In this document: positions 8,613-19,621 of the stretch, in pieces | Layout: each line of letters starts with the position of its first letter | How positions within the stretch are numbered: position 1 is the stretch's first letter | From: Bartonella bilalgolemi | GTDB lineage: Bacteria; Pseudomonadota; Alphaproteobacteria; Rhizobiales; Rhizobiaceae | Assembly: GCF_023500045.1 (NCBI RefSeq) | Contig: NZ_JAMCOF010000003.1 | Span: 93,023 to 157,022 of the forward strand | Direction: 5' to 3' | Length of the DNA stretch: 64,000 nt | Notes under the pieces: model-generated | Databases searched by the model: none | What the model saw: the letters and a program-made list of their open reading frames with translations, nothing else | Told to the model about the DNA's origin: nothing | Position numbers and translations under genes: made by a program

Positions 8613-10592
8613 TTATTTTTTATTAAAATAGCTATGAATTTTGTAAGCAATTGCTTTAGAAATACCTACAACTTTTGTTAAGTCTTCAACAGATGCTCTG
8701 GAAACTGCTTTAGAGCTTCCGAAATAGTTAAGCAAAGCACGCTTTCTGGTAGGGCCTATTTTTTCAATTTCATCAAGTGGATTCTTGAATGCTTCTTTTT
8801 TTCGTTTTGCTTTATGAGTTTCAACTGCAAAACGATGTGCTTCATCGCGTAGACGTTGTAGAAAATAAAGAATAGGATTGTGTGGGGGGAGTGTAAAAGG
8901 TTGTTTCCCTTTTATAAAAAACCGTTCTAAACCAGTTTTCCGATCAATGCCTTTAGCTATGCCGATTACAGTGATAAAATCATCTAAACCTAATTCAGAT
9001 AACACTGCGTTGGTAATATTTATTTGTCCTTGCCCTCCATCAATTAATATAAGATCAGGCCACAGGGGACAAGAATCTTCATAGCCAATATTTTTATTTT
9101 TGTTAGGTAAACCATACGTTTTGAGAAGGCGTAAAAATCTTCGTTCAATTACTTCTTTCATCATACCGAGATCATCACCAGGTTTGATATTGGTAGAGCA
9201 AATATTAAATTTACGATATTGATTTTTTACAAAACCTGTTTGGTCAACAACAATCATTACACCCACTGCATTAGTTCCCATAATATGTGAGTTGTCATAT
9301 ACTTCTATACGGCGTGGAGTATGGGATAGTTGAAATGTTTTAACAAGACTATGAAGGAGTTTTGTATGTGCTGATGTTTCAGAAAGCTTGCGTTGGAGTG
9401 CTTCATGGGCATTAGTGTAAGCATGATTCACGAGAGCTTTGCGTTCTCCTTGTTTTGGTAAAGATAAAGATATTTTGTGGTTTGCCTTCAGACTTAATGC
9501 TTGAGTGAGAAGTATTTCTTCTTCAATTGTATTAGATAAAAGGATAAGCTTTGGAATTGGCTTATTATCATAAAATTGTATAAGAAAACTTGCTAGAATT
9601 TCAGAACTGGAAAAAGACGGATCTGCTTTTGGAAAATAGGATCGATTTCCCCAATTTTGGCCCATACGGAAAAAAAATACTTGAATACAAGTCATTCCTT
9701 CTTGTTGTGCAATTGCGAAAACATCTGCTTCTTTCACAGTTTGAGGATTAATATTCTGACGGCTTTGTATGTGAGAAAGAGCTGATAAGCGGTCACGATA
9801 GGTTATAGCACGTTCAAAATCAAGATTTTCTGCAGCTTTATGCATAGCTTGAACCATATCATTTTTAACTGACTGACTTTTTCCTGAAAGAAAAGCTTTT
9901 GCTTTTTTAACAAGTTGTAAATAATCACTATTGCTAATTTCATATGTGCAAGGAGCTGAACAGCGTTTAATTTGATAAAGTAAGCAAGGCCGTGTACAGT
10001 TTTCAAGAACTGAATCAGTGCAAGTTCGTAATAAAAAGGCACGCTGTAAAACATTGATTGTTTGTGTAACCGCTTCCGAAGAAGCAAAAGGACCAAAATA
10101 ATGGGCTTTTCGTGTTTGGGCACCACGGTGTTTGTAGAGCGCAGGTGCTCGGTGATCATCTGTGATAATGATATAAGGTAAAGTTTTGTCATCACGCAAT
10201 AAAACATTAAAACGTGGGCGTAATCTTTTAATTAAATTAGCCTCTAAAAGGAGTGCTTCTGTTTCTGTATGGGTAACGACAAATTCCATATGATTTGTTT
10301 CACGAATCATGCGTGTGATACGGTTATTGTGCCCATGTTCACGGGTATAATGTGAAACACGTTTTTTGAGATTTCGCGCTTTGCCAACATAGAGAATATC
10401 GCCATTTTCGTTGAGCATCCGATAAACCCCTGGTTTATAAGGAAGATTTTTGACAAATTCTTGGATGAGTGCAACGCCTTTAGTTAGGTTACTCTTATTT
10501 TTTTGATGAGCATTGTGCCATGTAATGTCAGATAAAAAAGGCAATTTTTCTTCATTTTTTGTACAGGGGAGTATATGATTGTCTAAGCTCAT
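8613..10592 (-). CDS. uvrC: Excinuclease ABC subunit C
   Basis: Nuclease of nucleotide excision repair that makes the 3' and 5' incisions in the UvrB-DNA complex. The 659 residues show, in order: an N-terminal extension of about 50 residues; a GIY-YIG endonuclease domain (PGVYRM ... ILYVGKA); a cysteine cluster; a UVR motif for UvrB binding (ENLDFERA); the RNase H-like second nuclease domain (EVYDNSH, then [10 protein letters not shown]); and a C-terminal helix-hairpin-helix pair ([13 protein letters not shown]). ATG start at 10592. All key regions are intact. pgsA follows 71 bases downstream. Confidence 0.97.
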   Translation of the reverse strand: MSLDNHILPCTKNEEKLPFLSDITWHNAHQKNKSNLTKGVALIQEFVKNLPYKPGVYRMLNENGDILYVGKARNLKKRVSHYTREHGHNNRITRMIRETNHMEFVVTHTETEALLLEANLIKRLRPRFNVLLRDDKTLPYIIITDDHRAPALYKHRGAQTRKAHYFGPFASSEAVTQTINVLQRAFLLRTCTDSVLENCTRPCLLYQIKRCSAPCTYEISNSDYLQLVKKAKAFLSGKSQSVKNDMVQAMHKAAENLDFERAITYRDRLSALSHIQSRQNINPQTVKEADVFAIAQQEGMTCIQVFFFRMGQNWGNRSYFPKADPSFSSSEILASFLIQFYDNKPIPKLILLSNTIEEEILLTQALSLKANHKISLSLPKQGERKALVNHAYTNAHEALQRKLSETSAHTKLLHSLVKTFQLSHTPRRIEVYDNSHIMGTNAVGVMIVVDQTGFVKNQYRKFNICSTNIKPGDDLGMMKEVIERRFLRLLKTYGLPNKNKNIGYEDSCPLWPDLILIDGGQGQINITNAVLSELGLDDFITVIGIAKGIDRKTGLERFFIKGKQPFTLPPHNPILYFLQRLRDEAHRFAVETHKAKRKKEAFKNPLDEIEKIGPTRKRALLNYFGSSKAVSRASVEDLTKVVGISKAIAYKIHSYFNKK

Positions 10593-10755
10593 TAATGTAC
10601 CTGAAACTATTTTATATTTGAAATATGAAATGATTGTTTTTAGTCAAGCGCTTTGTTTATGAATTGCTATTTTTTCTAGTTATGGCATCAAAATTGATAA
10701 TTTTTAGTATGAATTTTTATTTAAAATACAAAATAACCAATATCGTAGGTTAGTT

Positions 10756-11601
10756 CTATGAAAGCCATTTTTGTATAATATGCGCATACTTATCTTGTCC
10801 AAGATGATTGATAAGGAAAGGGCCAATTTTTTTTATTTCGTCTTCAAGAAGATAAGGAGGATTAATAAGAATCATGCCACTACCATCCATTTTACGTGGG
10901 GATGCGCTTTTCCGAATACGCATCTCGAGTTGTAAAATTTTTGGAATTTCTGTTTTATGAAGTGCATGAAGAAAAATTTCAATCTCTTTATCATATTTAA
11001 CAGGATACCATAAAGCATATACTCCTCCAGAGAAACGTCTATATGCTTTTACTATTCCTTCAATAAAACGGGAAAATTCCCCTGGTTGTTCAAAAGAAGG
11101 ATCGATGAAAATGAGTCCACGCTTTTCTTTTGGTGGTAGGTGAGAGTTCAAAGAAAGCCAACCATTTAGATGCAGAATTTTTGTTTGGTAATCACCAGAA
11201 AAGTGATGAGCTAGAATTTGGTAATCTTCACGGTGCAATTCAATTGCGGTTAGTCGATCTTTTTTACGCAATAGTTGGCGAATGAGAATAGGAGATCCAG
11301 GATAGAATGCAATCTCTTTAGTTTCTTTATTGATTGCAAAAATAACGTTATACCATGGAGCAAGAAGTTCTTTTAAGTCTTGGGGGATAGGAATTGAGAG
11401 AAGTCGTCCGATGCCTTCACGCCATTCTTCTGTTTTATGTGCTTCTACAGAAGAAAGATCATAGAGCCCAATACCTGCATGCGTATCTATAACGCGAAAG
11501 GCCTTTTCTTTGCGCTTAAGATATTCTATGATGCGTGTGACAATAATGTGTTTAAAGACATCAGCAAAATTGCCAGCATGATAAATATGCCGATAATTCA
11601 T
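10756..11601 (-). CDS. rlmJ: 23S rRNA (adenine-N6)-methyltransferase RlmJ
   Basis: Family enzyme that methylates A2030 of 23S rRNA using S-adenosylmethionine. The N-terminus MNYRHIYHAGNFADVFKH is diagnostic, and the SAM-binding region IDTHAGIGLYDL follows. The length of 281 residues is normal. The catalytic motif IV, usually DPP(Y/F)E, reads DPSFE here, so the second proline is replaced by serine; whether this is lineage-typical or harmful is not known. The gene stands alone, about 160 bases upstream of uvrC on the same strand. ATG start at 11601. Confidence 0.93.
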   Translation of the reverse strand: MNYRHIYHAGNFADVFKHIIVTRIIEYLKRKEKAFRVIDTHAGIGLYDLSSVEAHKTEEWREGIGRLLSIPIPQDLKELLAPWYNVIFAINKETKEIAFYPGSPILIRQLLRKKDRLTAIELHREDYQILAHHFSGDYQTKILHLNGWLSLNSHLPPKEKRGLIFIDPSFEQPGEFSRFIEGIVKAYRRFSGGVYALWYPVKYDKEIEIFLHALHKTEIPKILQLEMRIRKSASPRKMDGSGMILINPPYLLEDEIKKIGPFLINHLGQDKYAHIIQKWLS

Positions 11602-11982
11602 GAGTAAAATTTATCATATATATAATTGTTTACCAAATTTCTTTTTAACGTAAATAATGACTTTTGCACTAGTAAAAGATCTAAAATCTAGAAAATTTAA
11701 ATCTTCAAAATCTATGAAGATTATTAGAGTTTTAACAGCGTTGAGGATTTTATTGTAAAATTTTTAGAATAATAAAAATTTTGAAGACCATTGATATTTT
11801 TGAGTAGCTTAAACACATCCTATTACGTTTCTGATATCAAGATATTTTGCAGAGATAAACATTAAAAAATATTCTTTAAATTTAAGGGCACGCTGATAAA
11901 GTAAATCAATTGTAGACAGAAAAGATATTTGAATCTAACGATAGTATATTTTTATGTTTCTTTATTAACAAATTAATTTTAT
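11602..11982. other. AT-rich intergenic stretch upstream of rlmJ
   Basis: About 380 bases between rlmJ and the tRNA-Lys gene. I see no reading frame with family features and no clear hairpin with a T-run. It presumably holds the rlmJ promoter and the 3' trailer of the tRNA transcript. Confidence 0.5.
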
Positions 11983-12058
<76 letters not shown>

Positions 12059-12545
12059 ACATTTTTCAAGAGGTAAAAATAAGCACTCTCCTATAACGTT
12101 TCAAAAAGAAGATGTCTAGATAGACTTGTTGTTTTTAATCTATTTATATGGAATAAAGAGAGCTTATAGTTATGTTATAAGTTAAAAAATATTCTTCTCC
12201 TCTTGATATTATATAAAAATAAACCTATTAGTTAAGATATTCTATAAATAGATGTTCTACTTAATGTAGAGCGATAATTGGAGGGTCGTCGAGCGTAATG
12301 CCCGGGCAAGATTCAGGAGAACCTTCTTGTAGTGTCAAGAGGTGTGCGTTATTATTGTTTTTTATAGATTCCATCAATAACCATATGGGTTCAAACACTG
12401 CTTTGAAGAAACTTACTTTTGCATGTAATTTATTTGTACTCAATATTATTGATTACTTATGCGGATGAAAGTTTATGATTTTTTTCATCAGCAACATGTG
12501 TTTAAGCTTTTTAGTTTTAAAGATATTTTTAAAGGGTGAGCTATA
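12059..12545. other. Intergenic region between tRNA-Lys and the TerC-like gene
   Basis: About 490 AT-rich bases holding, at most, one short doubtful minus-strand reading frame (12261-12443, listed separately). The 3' end supplies the ribosome binding site AAGGGTGAG (about 12531-12539) of the next gene. No hairpin terminator is obvious. Confidence 0.5.
12261..12443 (-). CDS. Doubtful small hypothetical protein (60 aa)
   Basis: Open frame of 60 codons that would start with TTG at 12443. A stop lies only four codons upstream, so it is not the tail of a longer intact gene. No convincing ribosome binding site is visible. The local sequence is less AT-rich than its flanks near 12290-12330, giving a C-terminal tail ending LDDPPIIALH. 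I do not recognise any domain. It may be a small lineage-specific protein, a gene remnant or chance. Confidence 0.25.
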   Translation of the reverse strand: MSTNKLHAKVSFFKAVFEPIWLLMESIKNNNNAHLLTLQEGSPESCPGITLDDPPIIALH

Positions 12546-14096
12546 ATGGAGTGGATCACTGATCCCCATGCGTGGTTTGGCTTGGTTACATTAATTTTTC
12601 TCGAAATTGTTTTAGGCATAGACAATCTTATTTTTATTGCGATCTTAGCAGAAAAATTACCGTTACATTTACGTGATCGTGCATGTTTTATAGGTCTAAC
12701 TTTAGCGTTATTGATGCGACTTTGTCTTCTCACAGTTATTGGTTGGGTAATGAGTTTTGATAAGGTAATTCTTTCCATCTCATCCTTTGTATTTAGTTGG
12801 CATAACCTAATCTTGATTGGTGGTGGAGCTTTTTTATTAGCGAAAGGAACATTGGAATTACACGAAAGACTAGAAGGTACGATGCATACACAAAAAAAAG
12901 GAGTTATTTATGCTGTTTTTTGGCAAGTGATTATTCAAATTGTTGTGCTTGATGCAGTATTTTCTCTTGATAGTATTATCACTGCAACGGGTATGATTGC
13001 TAAAGACCAAACAATGGTTATGTATATAGCGGTTATTATCGCTATGGGTGTGATGATGTGGGGATCAGGAGTCCTTATGAATTTTATTAATCGTCATCCT
13101 ACTATTGTGATTCTGTGTCTTGGTTTCTTGATGATGATTGGTTTTGCTCTCATTGTTGAGGGCTTTGGCTTTCATATTCCAAAGGGTTATTTGTACGCTG
13201 CTATTGGTTTTTCAGTTGTCATTGAAGTTTTTAATCAAATTGGACGTCGTAATCGTGAAAAAATGATTACGACAAATGATCTACGTGAACGGACGGCTGA
13301 TGCTGTTTTGAGGCTTTTAGGAGGTGGGAAAAAAGGTGGAAATCTTAGTGAAACTGTAGATGTCATTGTTGAACAAGCTACTACTTCAGAAATTTTTCGG
13401 CCAGAAGAAAAAGAAATGATTCGTGGTGTCCTTGATTTAGCAGATCGCCCTGTACGTTCTATTATGTCACCACGTAATGAGATTGAATGGTTAGATTTAA
13501 ATGGTGACGAAAATGCAATGCGTGAAGAATTGCAACGAGTTAAGCATAGTCGCTTAGTTCTTGCGCGTGAAAAAGTAGATGAATTTGTCGGTGTCGCTTT
13601 GACGAAAGACCTTCTTTTAAATTTAGCTGAAGGTAAAAAGATTAATTGGCAAAAAGCTATGCGTGAGCCACTTGTTGTTCATGAGAATACAGGTGTTTTA
13701 AGATTAATGGAAAAATTACGCCATTCTTCAATTCAGCTTGCGATTATTGTTGATGAGCATGGATCTTTGAAAGGTATTGCAACACCAACAGATATTTTTG
13801 AAGCGATTGCAGGTGATTTTCCTGATGATGATGAATCTGTTGTGGCAGAAAAACTCGAAGACGGAAATCTACTTGTTGAGGGATATGCTGATATCCGTCG
13901 TTTAAGCGGTTACCTTGAGCGTGATCTTGTTGATGAAGCAGACCGTTATACTACCCTTGCAGGGTTTATGCTTTGGCGTTTGGGGTATTTACCGAATGAA
14001 GGTGAAAGTTTTGAAGCTGAAGGTTTATGTTTTAAAGTCGTTGAAATGGATCGCCGGAATATCTCTAAAGTTCTTATTTCTCCAATTGTTGTGTAG
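12546..14096 (+). CDS. TerC-family membrane protein with CBS and CorC/HlyC domains
   Basis: 516-residue fusion of the YoaE/YegH type. Residues of about 1-235 form a TerC-like multi-helix membrane domain with conserved acidic residues in [17 protein letters not shown] and a second [11 protein letters not shown] motif, which in the family are linked to metal-ion transport. A CBS pair follows (about 290-405), then a CorC_HlyC domain (about 425-510). Start ATG at 12546 with AAGGGTGAG upstream. Probable metal (perhaps Mn or Ca) export or homeostasis, from family knowledge; the substrate is not readable. Single gene facing a convergent neighbour. Confidence 0.88.
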   Translation: MEWITDPHAWFGLVTLIFLEIVLGIDNLIFIAILAEKLPLHLRDRACFIGLTLALLMRLCLLTVIGWVMSFDKVILSISSFVFSWHNLILIGGGAFLLAKGTLELHERLEGTMHTQKKGVIYAVFWQVIIQIVVLDAVFSLDSIITATGMIAKDQTMVMYIAVIIAMGVMMWGSGVLMNFINRHPTIVILCLGFLMMIGFALIVEGFGFHIPKGYLYAAIGFSVVIEVFNQIGRRNREKMITTNDLRERTADAVLRLLGGGKKGGNLSETVDVIVEQATTSEIFRPEEKEMIRGVLDLADRPVRSIMSPRNEIEWLDLNGDENAMREELQRVKHSRLVLAREKVDEFVGVALTKDLLLNLAEGKKINWQKAMREPLVVHENTGVLRLMEKLRHSSIQLAIIVDEHGSLKGIATPTDIFEAIAGDFPDDDESVVAEKLEDGNLLVEGYADIRRLSGYLERDLVDEADRYTTLAGFMLWRLGYLPNEGESFEAEGLCFKVVEMDRRNISKVLISPIVV

Positions 14097-14245
14097 TAGA
14101 AATACTAATTGTTGTGGTAATTACGCAAATATTATCACGTAAGCAAATTGCTCATCATATATGAAGAGATTAGGCTTTAAACAAGTTTTCCTGTGGAAAT
14201 CTTATTAGTTAAGTTTAGGTATTAATTTGTATCAACATAGTATAA

Positions 14246-15205
14246 TTATTTTTTATTTAGGCGGTTTTTTTGTATTCGTTTAAGATATTGTTTGGTTTCA
14301 AAAATTGCTATAAAGAATAGTGAAATGATAAACGGTATGATCAAATAAAGCATTCTAAATACGATAAGTGCTGCAATAACATCAGTAGGGTCTACATTAG
14401 GCATACCTGTTATAAATAAAGCCTCAAGTACTCCCATACCTCCTGCAGGGGCATTGGAGAGAAGAGTTACAGAGAAAGATGCAAGGAATACACCAAGTAC
14501 AGAGATAAAATTAATATCAGCGTCATGTGGTAGCACAGCATATATAATTCCTGCTGCTCCTAAAATCTCTAATGGGCTAATAATAAGTTGTCGAATAACA
14601 ATTTTAAGCCGTGGATAAAAAAGCTGAATTTTTTTACTTATACGTAAGGGTTTTAACTGCAGCCAACTACCGAAAATATAAAGAGCTATACAGATGAGTA
14701 AAATCACACCAATTATCTTTCCTAACCATTTAGGAAGATCATTATGAATGAGGGTAATAATTTCTGGTTGTAAAATTAAAACAATACCAGAAAGTAAGAT
14801 TGTACCAATTACAAAAGTGAATGAACAAAAACCGACTAATATAGCAATCTCTGTGCCACTTAGCCCTTTTATTGTATAAGCGCGATAACGTACGACAGCA
14901 CCAGAAAAAACCGATGCACCGATATTATGTGAGAGTGCATAAGTAGTGAATGAACATACAGCTATAAATATCCAAGAAATTTTACGACCAAGATGTTGCA
15001 AGGCAATTCGATCATAACCAGCAAGAGCTGTATAAGCAATGAATGAGCAAAGACACGCTAAAAGCCAATGATGTGTGCTTAAATTAGAAAGACGTTCTAA
15101 TACAGCACTAAACGAAATAGCAGATAACTTTATATAAAGAATGCGAATCGATATCAACATTGCTAAAATGCCAATAAATGGCCATATAAATTTCTGTAGT
15201 TTCAC
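14246..15205 (-). CDS. YbhN/UPF0104-family membrane protein (lysyl-PG synthase flippase-like)
   Basis: 319-residue integral membrane protein with about eight hydrophobic segments, resembling the transmembrane part of MprF/lysylphosphatidylglycerol synthases but without the cytosolic aminoacyl-transferase domain. Conserved features include HNIGASVFSGAVVRYRAY and NAPAGGMGVLEALF. Start is GTG at 15205; an in-frame TGA lies two codons upstream, so the start cannot be moved up. It is 27 bases after the CPA2 antiporter on the same strand, so the two are probably one transcript. The exact lipid or cargo is unknown. Confidence 0.82.
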   Translation of the reverse strand: MKLQKFIWPFIGILAMLISIRILYIKLSAISFSAVLERLSNLSTHHWLLACLCSFIAYTALAGYDRIALQHLGRKISWIFIAVCSFTTYALSHNIGASVFSGAVVRYRAYTIKGLSGTEIAILVGFCSFTFVIGTILLSGIVLILQPEIITLIHNDLPKWLGKIIGVILLICIALYIFGSWLQLKPLRISKKIQLFYPRLKIVIRQLIISPLEILGAAGIIYAVLPHDADINFISVLGVFLASFSVTLLSNAPAGGMGVLEALFITGMPNVDPTDVIAALIVFRMLYLIIPFIISLFFIAIFETKQYLKRIQKNRLNKK

Positions 15206-15232
15206 ACTTCATTTACCCGTTTTGGTTTTTGT

Positions 15233-16987
15233 TTATATTTTTTGTAAAGTTAATTCATTATTAGGCGTATTCATTACAGATCGCTGTCCAATTATATACT
15301 CAATAAAACCATTAGCGATTTCTTTGTCATTTGTTACTACAACATCTGCTCCTAAATCCATTAAATAAGATGTTTCTGCTTCAGATAGTGCATGAGCAAT
15401 TATTTGAAGGTTTTTGTTCAGATGGCGTATATTTACTATACATTGTCCCGCTTCAATAGTACTTCGCATTGTAATAACGACTTTACATGCGCTTTTAATA
15501 TTGGCTGCATTAATAATTTCCTTTTTAATGATATTGCCACAAATGGTTTCGATTCCATTTGCTATTGCTTTATCAGCAAGACGCTTTGATTCTTCAACTA
15601 CTATAATAGGCTGACCTCTTTCCATTAAAGATAATGTTATGTATTTTCCAATACAGCTATAACCAATAATCACAATATGGTCAGTTTTTGAAGTAATTGA
15701 TAGAGATTCTTCATCGGAATCTTCAGGATTGATATTAATAATTGTTTGTTTATCTTGCGAGTTAGCAGAAGAATTTTCTAGATATTTTTTAATTTTATCA
15801 ACAGCAATAAAAACAAGGGGATTGAGCAAGATAGAAAGAATAGCACCTCCAAGAATTAAATCGCGAGCGTTGTTATTTAAAAGCCCAAGGCTTGACCCAA
15901 GTCCTGCAAGGATAAAAGAAAATTCTCCAATTTGTGCCAGACTGGCCGAAATAGTTAAAGCTATTCCATTAGAATAGCGGAAAGCTTTAACAATAAAAAA
16001 AGCAACAGCAGATTTTCCTATGATGATAATCGATAAGGTTGCGAGAAGAGAAAAAAAGTTGGTCAGAATTTTCATAGGATCGAATAACATACCCACAGAA
16101 ACAAAAAAAAGAACTGAGAATGCATCTCGCAGTGGTAAAGATTCTTCTGCTGCACGATGACTTAATTCTGACTCGCTCATCATCATACCTGCAAAAAAGG
16201 CACCGAGAGACAGTGAAACACCAAATAAATGAGCGGCTCCAAAAGCTACTCCTAATGCAATAGCAAAAACACTAAGGCGAAATAATTCACGCGATCCAGA
16301 TTGTGCGCTCGCTTTTAGTAGCCACGGTATAAAACGCTTTCCAATAACGAACATTAGAGCAAAAAATACAATGATTTTTAAAATTGTTAAGCCAACAATT
16401 CCCCAGGTGTTTAAATTGAGCCATTGAATAAGAGGGTCGATTGGTTCCTTTTTTGCGTTACCAAGGATATTTGCTAGTGCAGGCATAAGAACTAGTATTA
16501 GAACCATAGCTAAATCTTCAATAATTAACCAGCCAATGGCAATACGTCCTTTTTCTGTTTCAATCAGGTATCGTTCTTGCAGAGCACGCAGCAAGATCAC
16601 AGTACTTGCCGTCGATAATGCTAAACCAAATACTAAACCATCACTAAATCCCCATCCCATAATCCAACCGAGGCATAAGCCAAGAAAAGTAGCAAATACC
16701 ATTTGTATAATAGCTGCAGGAATAGCTATGGCTTTAACAGATAAAAGATCTTTTAATGAAAAATGCAGTCCAACACCAAACATCAGCAAAATAACGCCGA
16801 TTTCAGCAAGTTGGTTGATCAAAACAGAATCTACTTTAAAACTTCCGACATTAGGTCCTACGACGACACCAGCTAATAGATATCCTACTAATGGAGAGAT
16901 ACGCAAACGGTTAGCAATCATTCCGAAAATAAATGCTAGACATAAACCTGCAACAATAGTTGTAATTAATGGCGTATCGTGAGGCAT
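15233..16987 (-). CDS. CPA2-family cation:proton antiporter with TrkA-N domain (YbaL/KefB-like)
   Basis: 584 residues. The N-terminal 390 or so are a Na+/H+ exchanger-type membrane domain with about 12 helices. A cytosolic Rossmann TrkA-N domain follows (residues of about 420-545; IVIIGYSCIGKYI then acidic EESK), which in Kef/YbaL proteins binds nucleotides and gates ion flux. Likely exchanges K+ or Na+ for protons. ATG start at 16987. Ends 27 bases before the YbhN-like gene. A glutathione-binding KefF partner is not present nearby, so a YbaL-type assignment is preferred over KefB/C. Confidence 0.9.
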   Translation of the reverse strand: MPHDTPLITTIVAGLCLAFIFGMIANRLRISPLVGYLLAGVVVGPNVGSFKVDSVLINQLAEIGVILLMFGVGLHFSLKDLLSVKAIAIPAAIIQMVFATFLGLCLGWIMGWGFSDGLVFGLALSTASTVILLRALQERYLIETEKGRIAIGWLIIEDLAMVLILVLMPALANILGNAKKEPIDPLIQWLNLNTWGIVGLTILKIIVFFALMFVIGKRFIPWLLKASAQSGSRELFRLSVFAIALGVAFGAAHLFGVSLSLGAFFAGMMMSESELSHRAAEESLPLRDAFSVLFFVSVGMLFDPMKILTNFFSLLATLSIIIIGKSAVAFFIVKAFRYSNGIALTISASLAQIGEFSFILAGLGSSLGLLNNNARDLILGGAILSILLNPLVFIAVDKIKKYLENSSANSQDKQTIININPEDSDEESLSITSKTDHIVIIGYSCIGKYITLSLMERGQPIIVVEESKRLADKAIANGIETICGNIIKKEIINAANIKSACKVVITMRSTIEAGQCIVNIRHLNKNLQIIAHALSEAETSYLMDLGADVVVTNDKEIANGFIEYIIGQRSVMNTPNNELTLQKI

Positions 16988-17083
16988 AATTATAGTATAG
17001 TGCTTTCTTTAGAAATAGTTGTCACAATGATTATAATTTTTAAAAAGAGAAAAATAACATATTATATAAATTAACGCGCTATT

Positions 17084-19609
17084 TTAATTGGTAGCTATAT
17101 AATTTGAATTGTTGTTTCTTTTATTCTTCCTATAGCACCAATTATTTAATAATAATAAAATAGGAGCTGCAATAAAAATAGAAGAGGATGTTGCAATAAT
17201 AATTCCAAAGACTATTGGCCATGCAAAATTATTAACAGCGCTTCCTCCCCATAGAGCCATAGGTAACATAGCTAATATCGTAGTGGCTGATGTAAAAATA
17301 CAGCGTATAAAGACCTGATTAATTGAAAGATCAATTATTTCACGCAGCGGTATTTGTTTATAAAGACGCATATTTTCACGCATTCGATCATACACAACGA
17401 CTTTATCATTAATTGAATAACCAACAATTGTCAAAAGAGCAGCGATGGCTGTTAAATTGAAATCAAACTGAAATAAAACAAAAAAACCAATCATTTTTGT
17501 AATATCAAGGATAAGTGTAACTATTGCTCCAATAGCAAAAAACCATTCAAAGCGCCACCAGATATAGAAAGACATAGCGACTATTGCTAGAATGACAGCA
17601 GTAATACCAGCTGTAGCAAGCTCACCTGAAATTTTAGGACCAACAATTTCTGTTTGATTGAATGTTGTATCTGGGTCAATGCTTTGCAAAGTTTTTTTGA
17701 CTTTATCAATAGCAATAGTGTGTTGAATTTCTCCACCACTTTGTTGCTGTATGCGAATCAGTATTGTATTTTCATTATCAATATTTTGTAATGTAACTTC
17801 ACCAATATTAAGAGCAGAAAGATGTGAACGCAAAATTGCCAAATTTGCGGGTGTTTTTGTCGTAATGGTCATTTGGCTGCCACCAACGAAATCAATTCCA
17901 AAGTTTAAACCAGGTTTAAAAAACAAAAAAATTGAAAACAGAGATAAAACGATTGAAATACCAATACCAATGAAACGAGCATTCATAAAACGAAAAGTGG
18001 TGTTTTTAGGGATAAAATTGAAAAAAGACTTAAGCTGCAATTTTTTTATTTTCCATTTCTTCACTACCCAAATCATCATAATTCGTACTATGGTGATTTC
18101 AGTAAACATTGATATAATAATGCCAAGCAGCATTGTTACAGCAAAACCGCGAACTGGGCCGGTACCAAACCAAAATAGTAAAACAGTTGCAATAACAGCT
18201 GTCACATTGGCATCAAGAATAGTTGCAAAAGCTTGTTTAAAGCCACGATCTAAAGCAGCGAAGGCACTTATACCTTTTTGACTTTCTTCGCGAATACGTT
18301 CATTAATTAAAATATTGGCATCAACAGCGATACCAATACCTAAAATAATACCAGCAATGCCAGGTAAGGTAAGCGTTGCACCAAGAAGGCTTAAAGCAGA
18401 GAATATCAAAATAGCATGCAGTGCTATTGCTATATCAGCAATAATACCCCAGATGCCGTATAGAAGAAAAATAAAGACTGTAACGAGAATAAAGCCTATA
18501 ATGCCTGTATATAGACCCATTTTAATAGAATCAGCGCCAAGATTTGGACCTACAGTTCTTTCTTCAATAACGGTTAATGGTGCCGGTAAAGCACCAGCTC
18601 TTAGTAGAGCAGCAAGAGTTGATGCTTCTTTGGAATCAAAATTGCCTGTAATTTGTCCTTGTCCATTAGGAATGACACTATTAATGACGGGAGCAGTTAA
18701 GACTTTATTATCAAGAACAATTGCAAAAGGACGATTAATATGTTGGCGTGTTATTTCTGCAAATATCTTTGAGCCGATAGAATTCATAGTGAATGAGATG
18801 ATAGAGCGCCCTGGTATTTGCGGATCAAATCCTGCCCGCGCATCTTTAAGAACATTTCCATCTAAAGCAATTTGGTCATAAATTGCATATTTTTGATTTG
18901 TATCAGTATAACCAGAAAGAATTGAAACACCTATAGGTGGATCATTGATATCGACATTAGAAGGTACAAGATGAAAAGTCATTTTAGCAGTAGTTCCTAT
19001 AAGATCACGTAATTGTTTTGGATCTTGTAGGCCAGGCAATTGAACCATAATACGATTGCTTCCCACCTTTTGGATAGCAGGTTCAGTAACACCGACTTGA
19101 TCAATACGGCGGCGAATAATTTCCAAGCTTTGCTCGATAGCTTTGCTAACACGATCATTTATACCAGATTCAGTTAATGTCACACGAATAGTTTCATTTT
19201 GATTATTAATCGCAATATCACTAGTTATCGTACCAAAACTATTGTGTATAGACGTGATTAATGTTTCTAAAGTAGTAACGGTTTTTTTATTTTGTGTGGT
19301 ATCAGAAAGAACAACAACAATACTATCTTCAATGATACGGATACTGGATGTATGAATTTTTGCTTCACGTAATTTTGTACGTACATTACTTAAAACTGTG
19401 TGTAACTGATCCCTCTTTAATGTTTTGGTATCTACTTCGAGTAAAAGGGAAGAGCCCCCCTGAAGGTCAAGCCCAAGTGTTACATGGGTATTAGGCAGGA
19501 ATTTTGAATTTTTGATTTGTTCTTGCGAAAATAAATTAGGCAAGGCAACGTAAATGCCGCTTAAAAGAATGAAACAGTAAATAGTAGCCAGCCAGGCAGG
19601 TGTACGCAT
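17084..19609 (-). CDS. secDF: Protein translocase subunit SecDF (fused)
   Basis: Uses the proton gradient to pull exported proteins through SecYEG from the periplasmic side. SecD and SecF are joined in one chain of 841 residues. The SecD half has a first membrane helix, the periplasmic P1 region (GLDLQGGSSLLLEVD) and five helices (GIAGIILGIGIAVDANILI); the SecF half starts near residue 540 (FGIDFVGGSQM, TIVGYSINDKVVVYDR). I start at the ATG at 19609 (MRTPAWL), which has GGA about 8 bases upstream; the TTG at 19621 is less likely. No yajC reading frame is found directly upstream, although yajC is often adjacent. Confidence 0.96.
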   Translation of the reverse strand: MRTPAWLATIYCFILLSGIYVALPNLFSQEQIKNSKFLPNTHVTLGLDLQGGSSLLLEVDTKTLKRDQLHTVLSNVRTKLREAKIHTSSIRIIEDSIVVVLSDTTQNKKTVTTLETLITSIHNSFGTITSDIAINNQNETIRVTLTESGINDRVSKAIEQSLEIIRRRIDQVGVTEPAIQKVGSNRIMVQLPGLQDPKQLRDLIGTTAKMTFHLVPSNVDINDPPIGVSILSGYTDTNQKYAIYDQIALDGNVLKDARAGFDPQIPGRSIISFTMNSIGSKIFAEITRQHINRPFAIVLDNKVLTAPVINSVIPNGQGQITGNFDSKEASTLAALLRAGALPAPLTVIEERTVGPNLGADSIKMGLYTGIIGFILVTVFIFLLYGIWGIIADIAIALHAILIFSALSLLGATLTLPGIAGIILGIGIAVDANILINERIREESQKGISAFAALDRGFKQAFATILDANVTAVIATVLLFWFGTGPVRGFAVTMLLGIIISMFTEITIVRIMMIWVVKKWKIKKLQLKSFFNFIPKNTTFRFMNARFIGIGISIVLSLFSIFLFFKPGLNFGIDFVGGSQMTITTKTPANLAILRSHLSALNIGEVTLQNIDNENTILIRIQQQSGGEIQHTIAIDKVKKTLQSIDPDTTFNQTEIVGPKISGELATAGITAVILAIVAMSFYIWWRFEWFFAIGAIVTLILDITKMIGFFVLFQFDFNLTAIAALLTIVGYSINDKVVVYDRMRENMRLYKQIPLREIIDLSINQVFIRCIFTSATTILAMLPMALWGGSAVNNFAWPIVFGIIIATSSSIFIAAPILLLLNNWCYRKNKRNNNSNYIATN

Positions 19610-19621
19610 GATATATTCCAA

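Noticed and set aside
12488..12778. 96-codon minus-strand frame over the start of the TerC-like gene
   Set aside because: Antisense to a clearly conserved TerC domain with its own ribosome binding site.
16536..16982. 148-codon plus-strand open frame inside the CPA2 antiporter
   Set aside because: Antisense shadow of a membrane protein; no ribosome binding site or family pattern.
17751..18281. 176-codon plus-strand open frame inside secDF
   Set aside because: Shadow of the SecF/SecD coding region; low-complexity Ile/Lys-rich translation.
18315..18881. 188-codon open frame antisense to secDF
   Set aside because: It is a mirror of the strongly conserved SecD coding sequence on the other strand and has no domain of its own.
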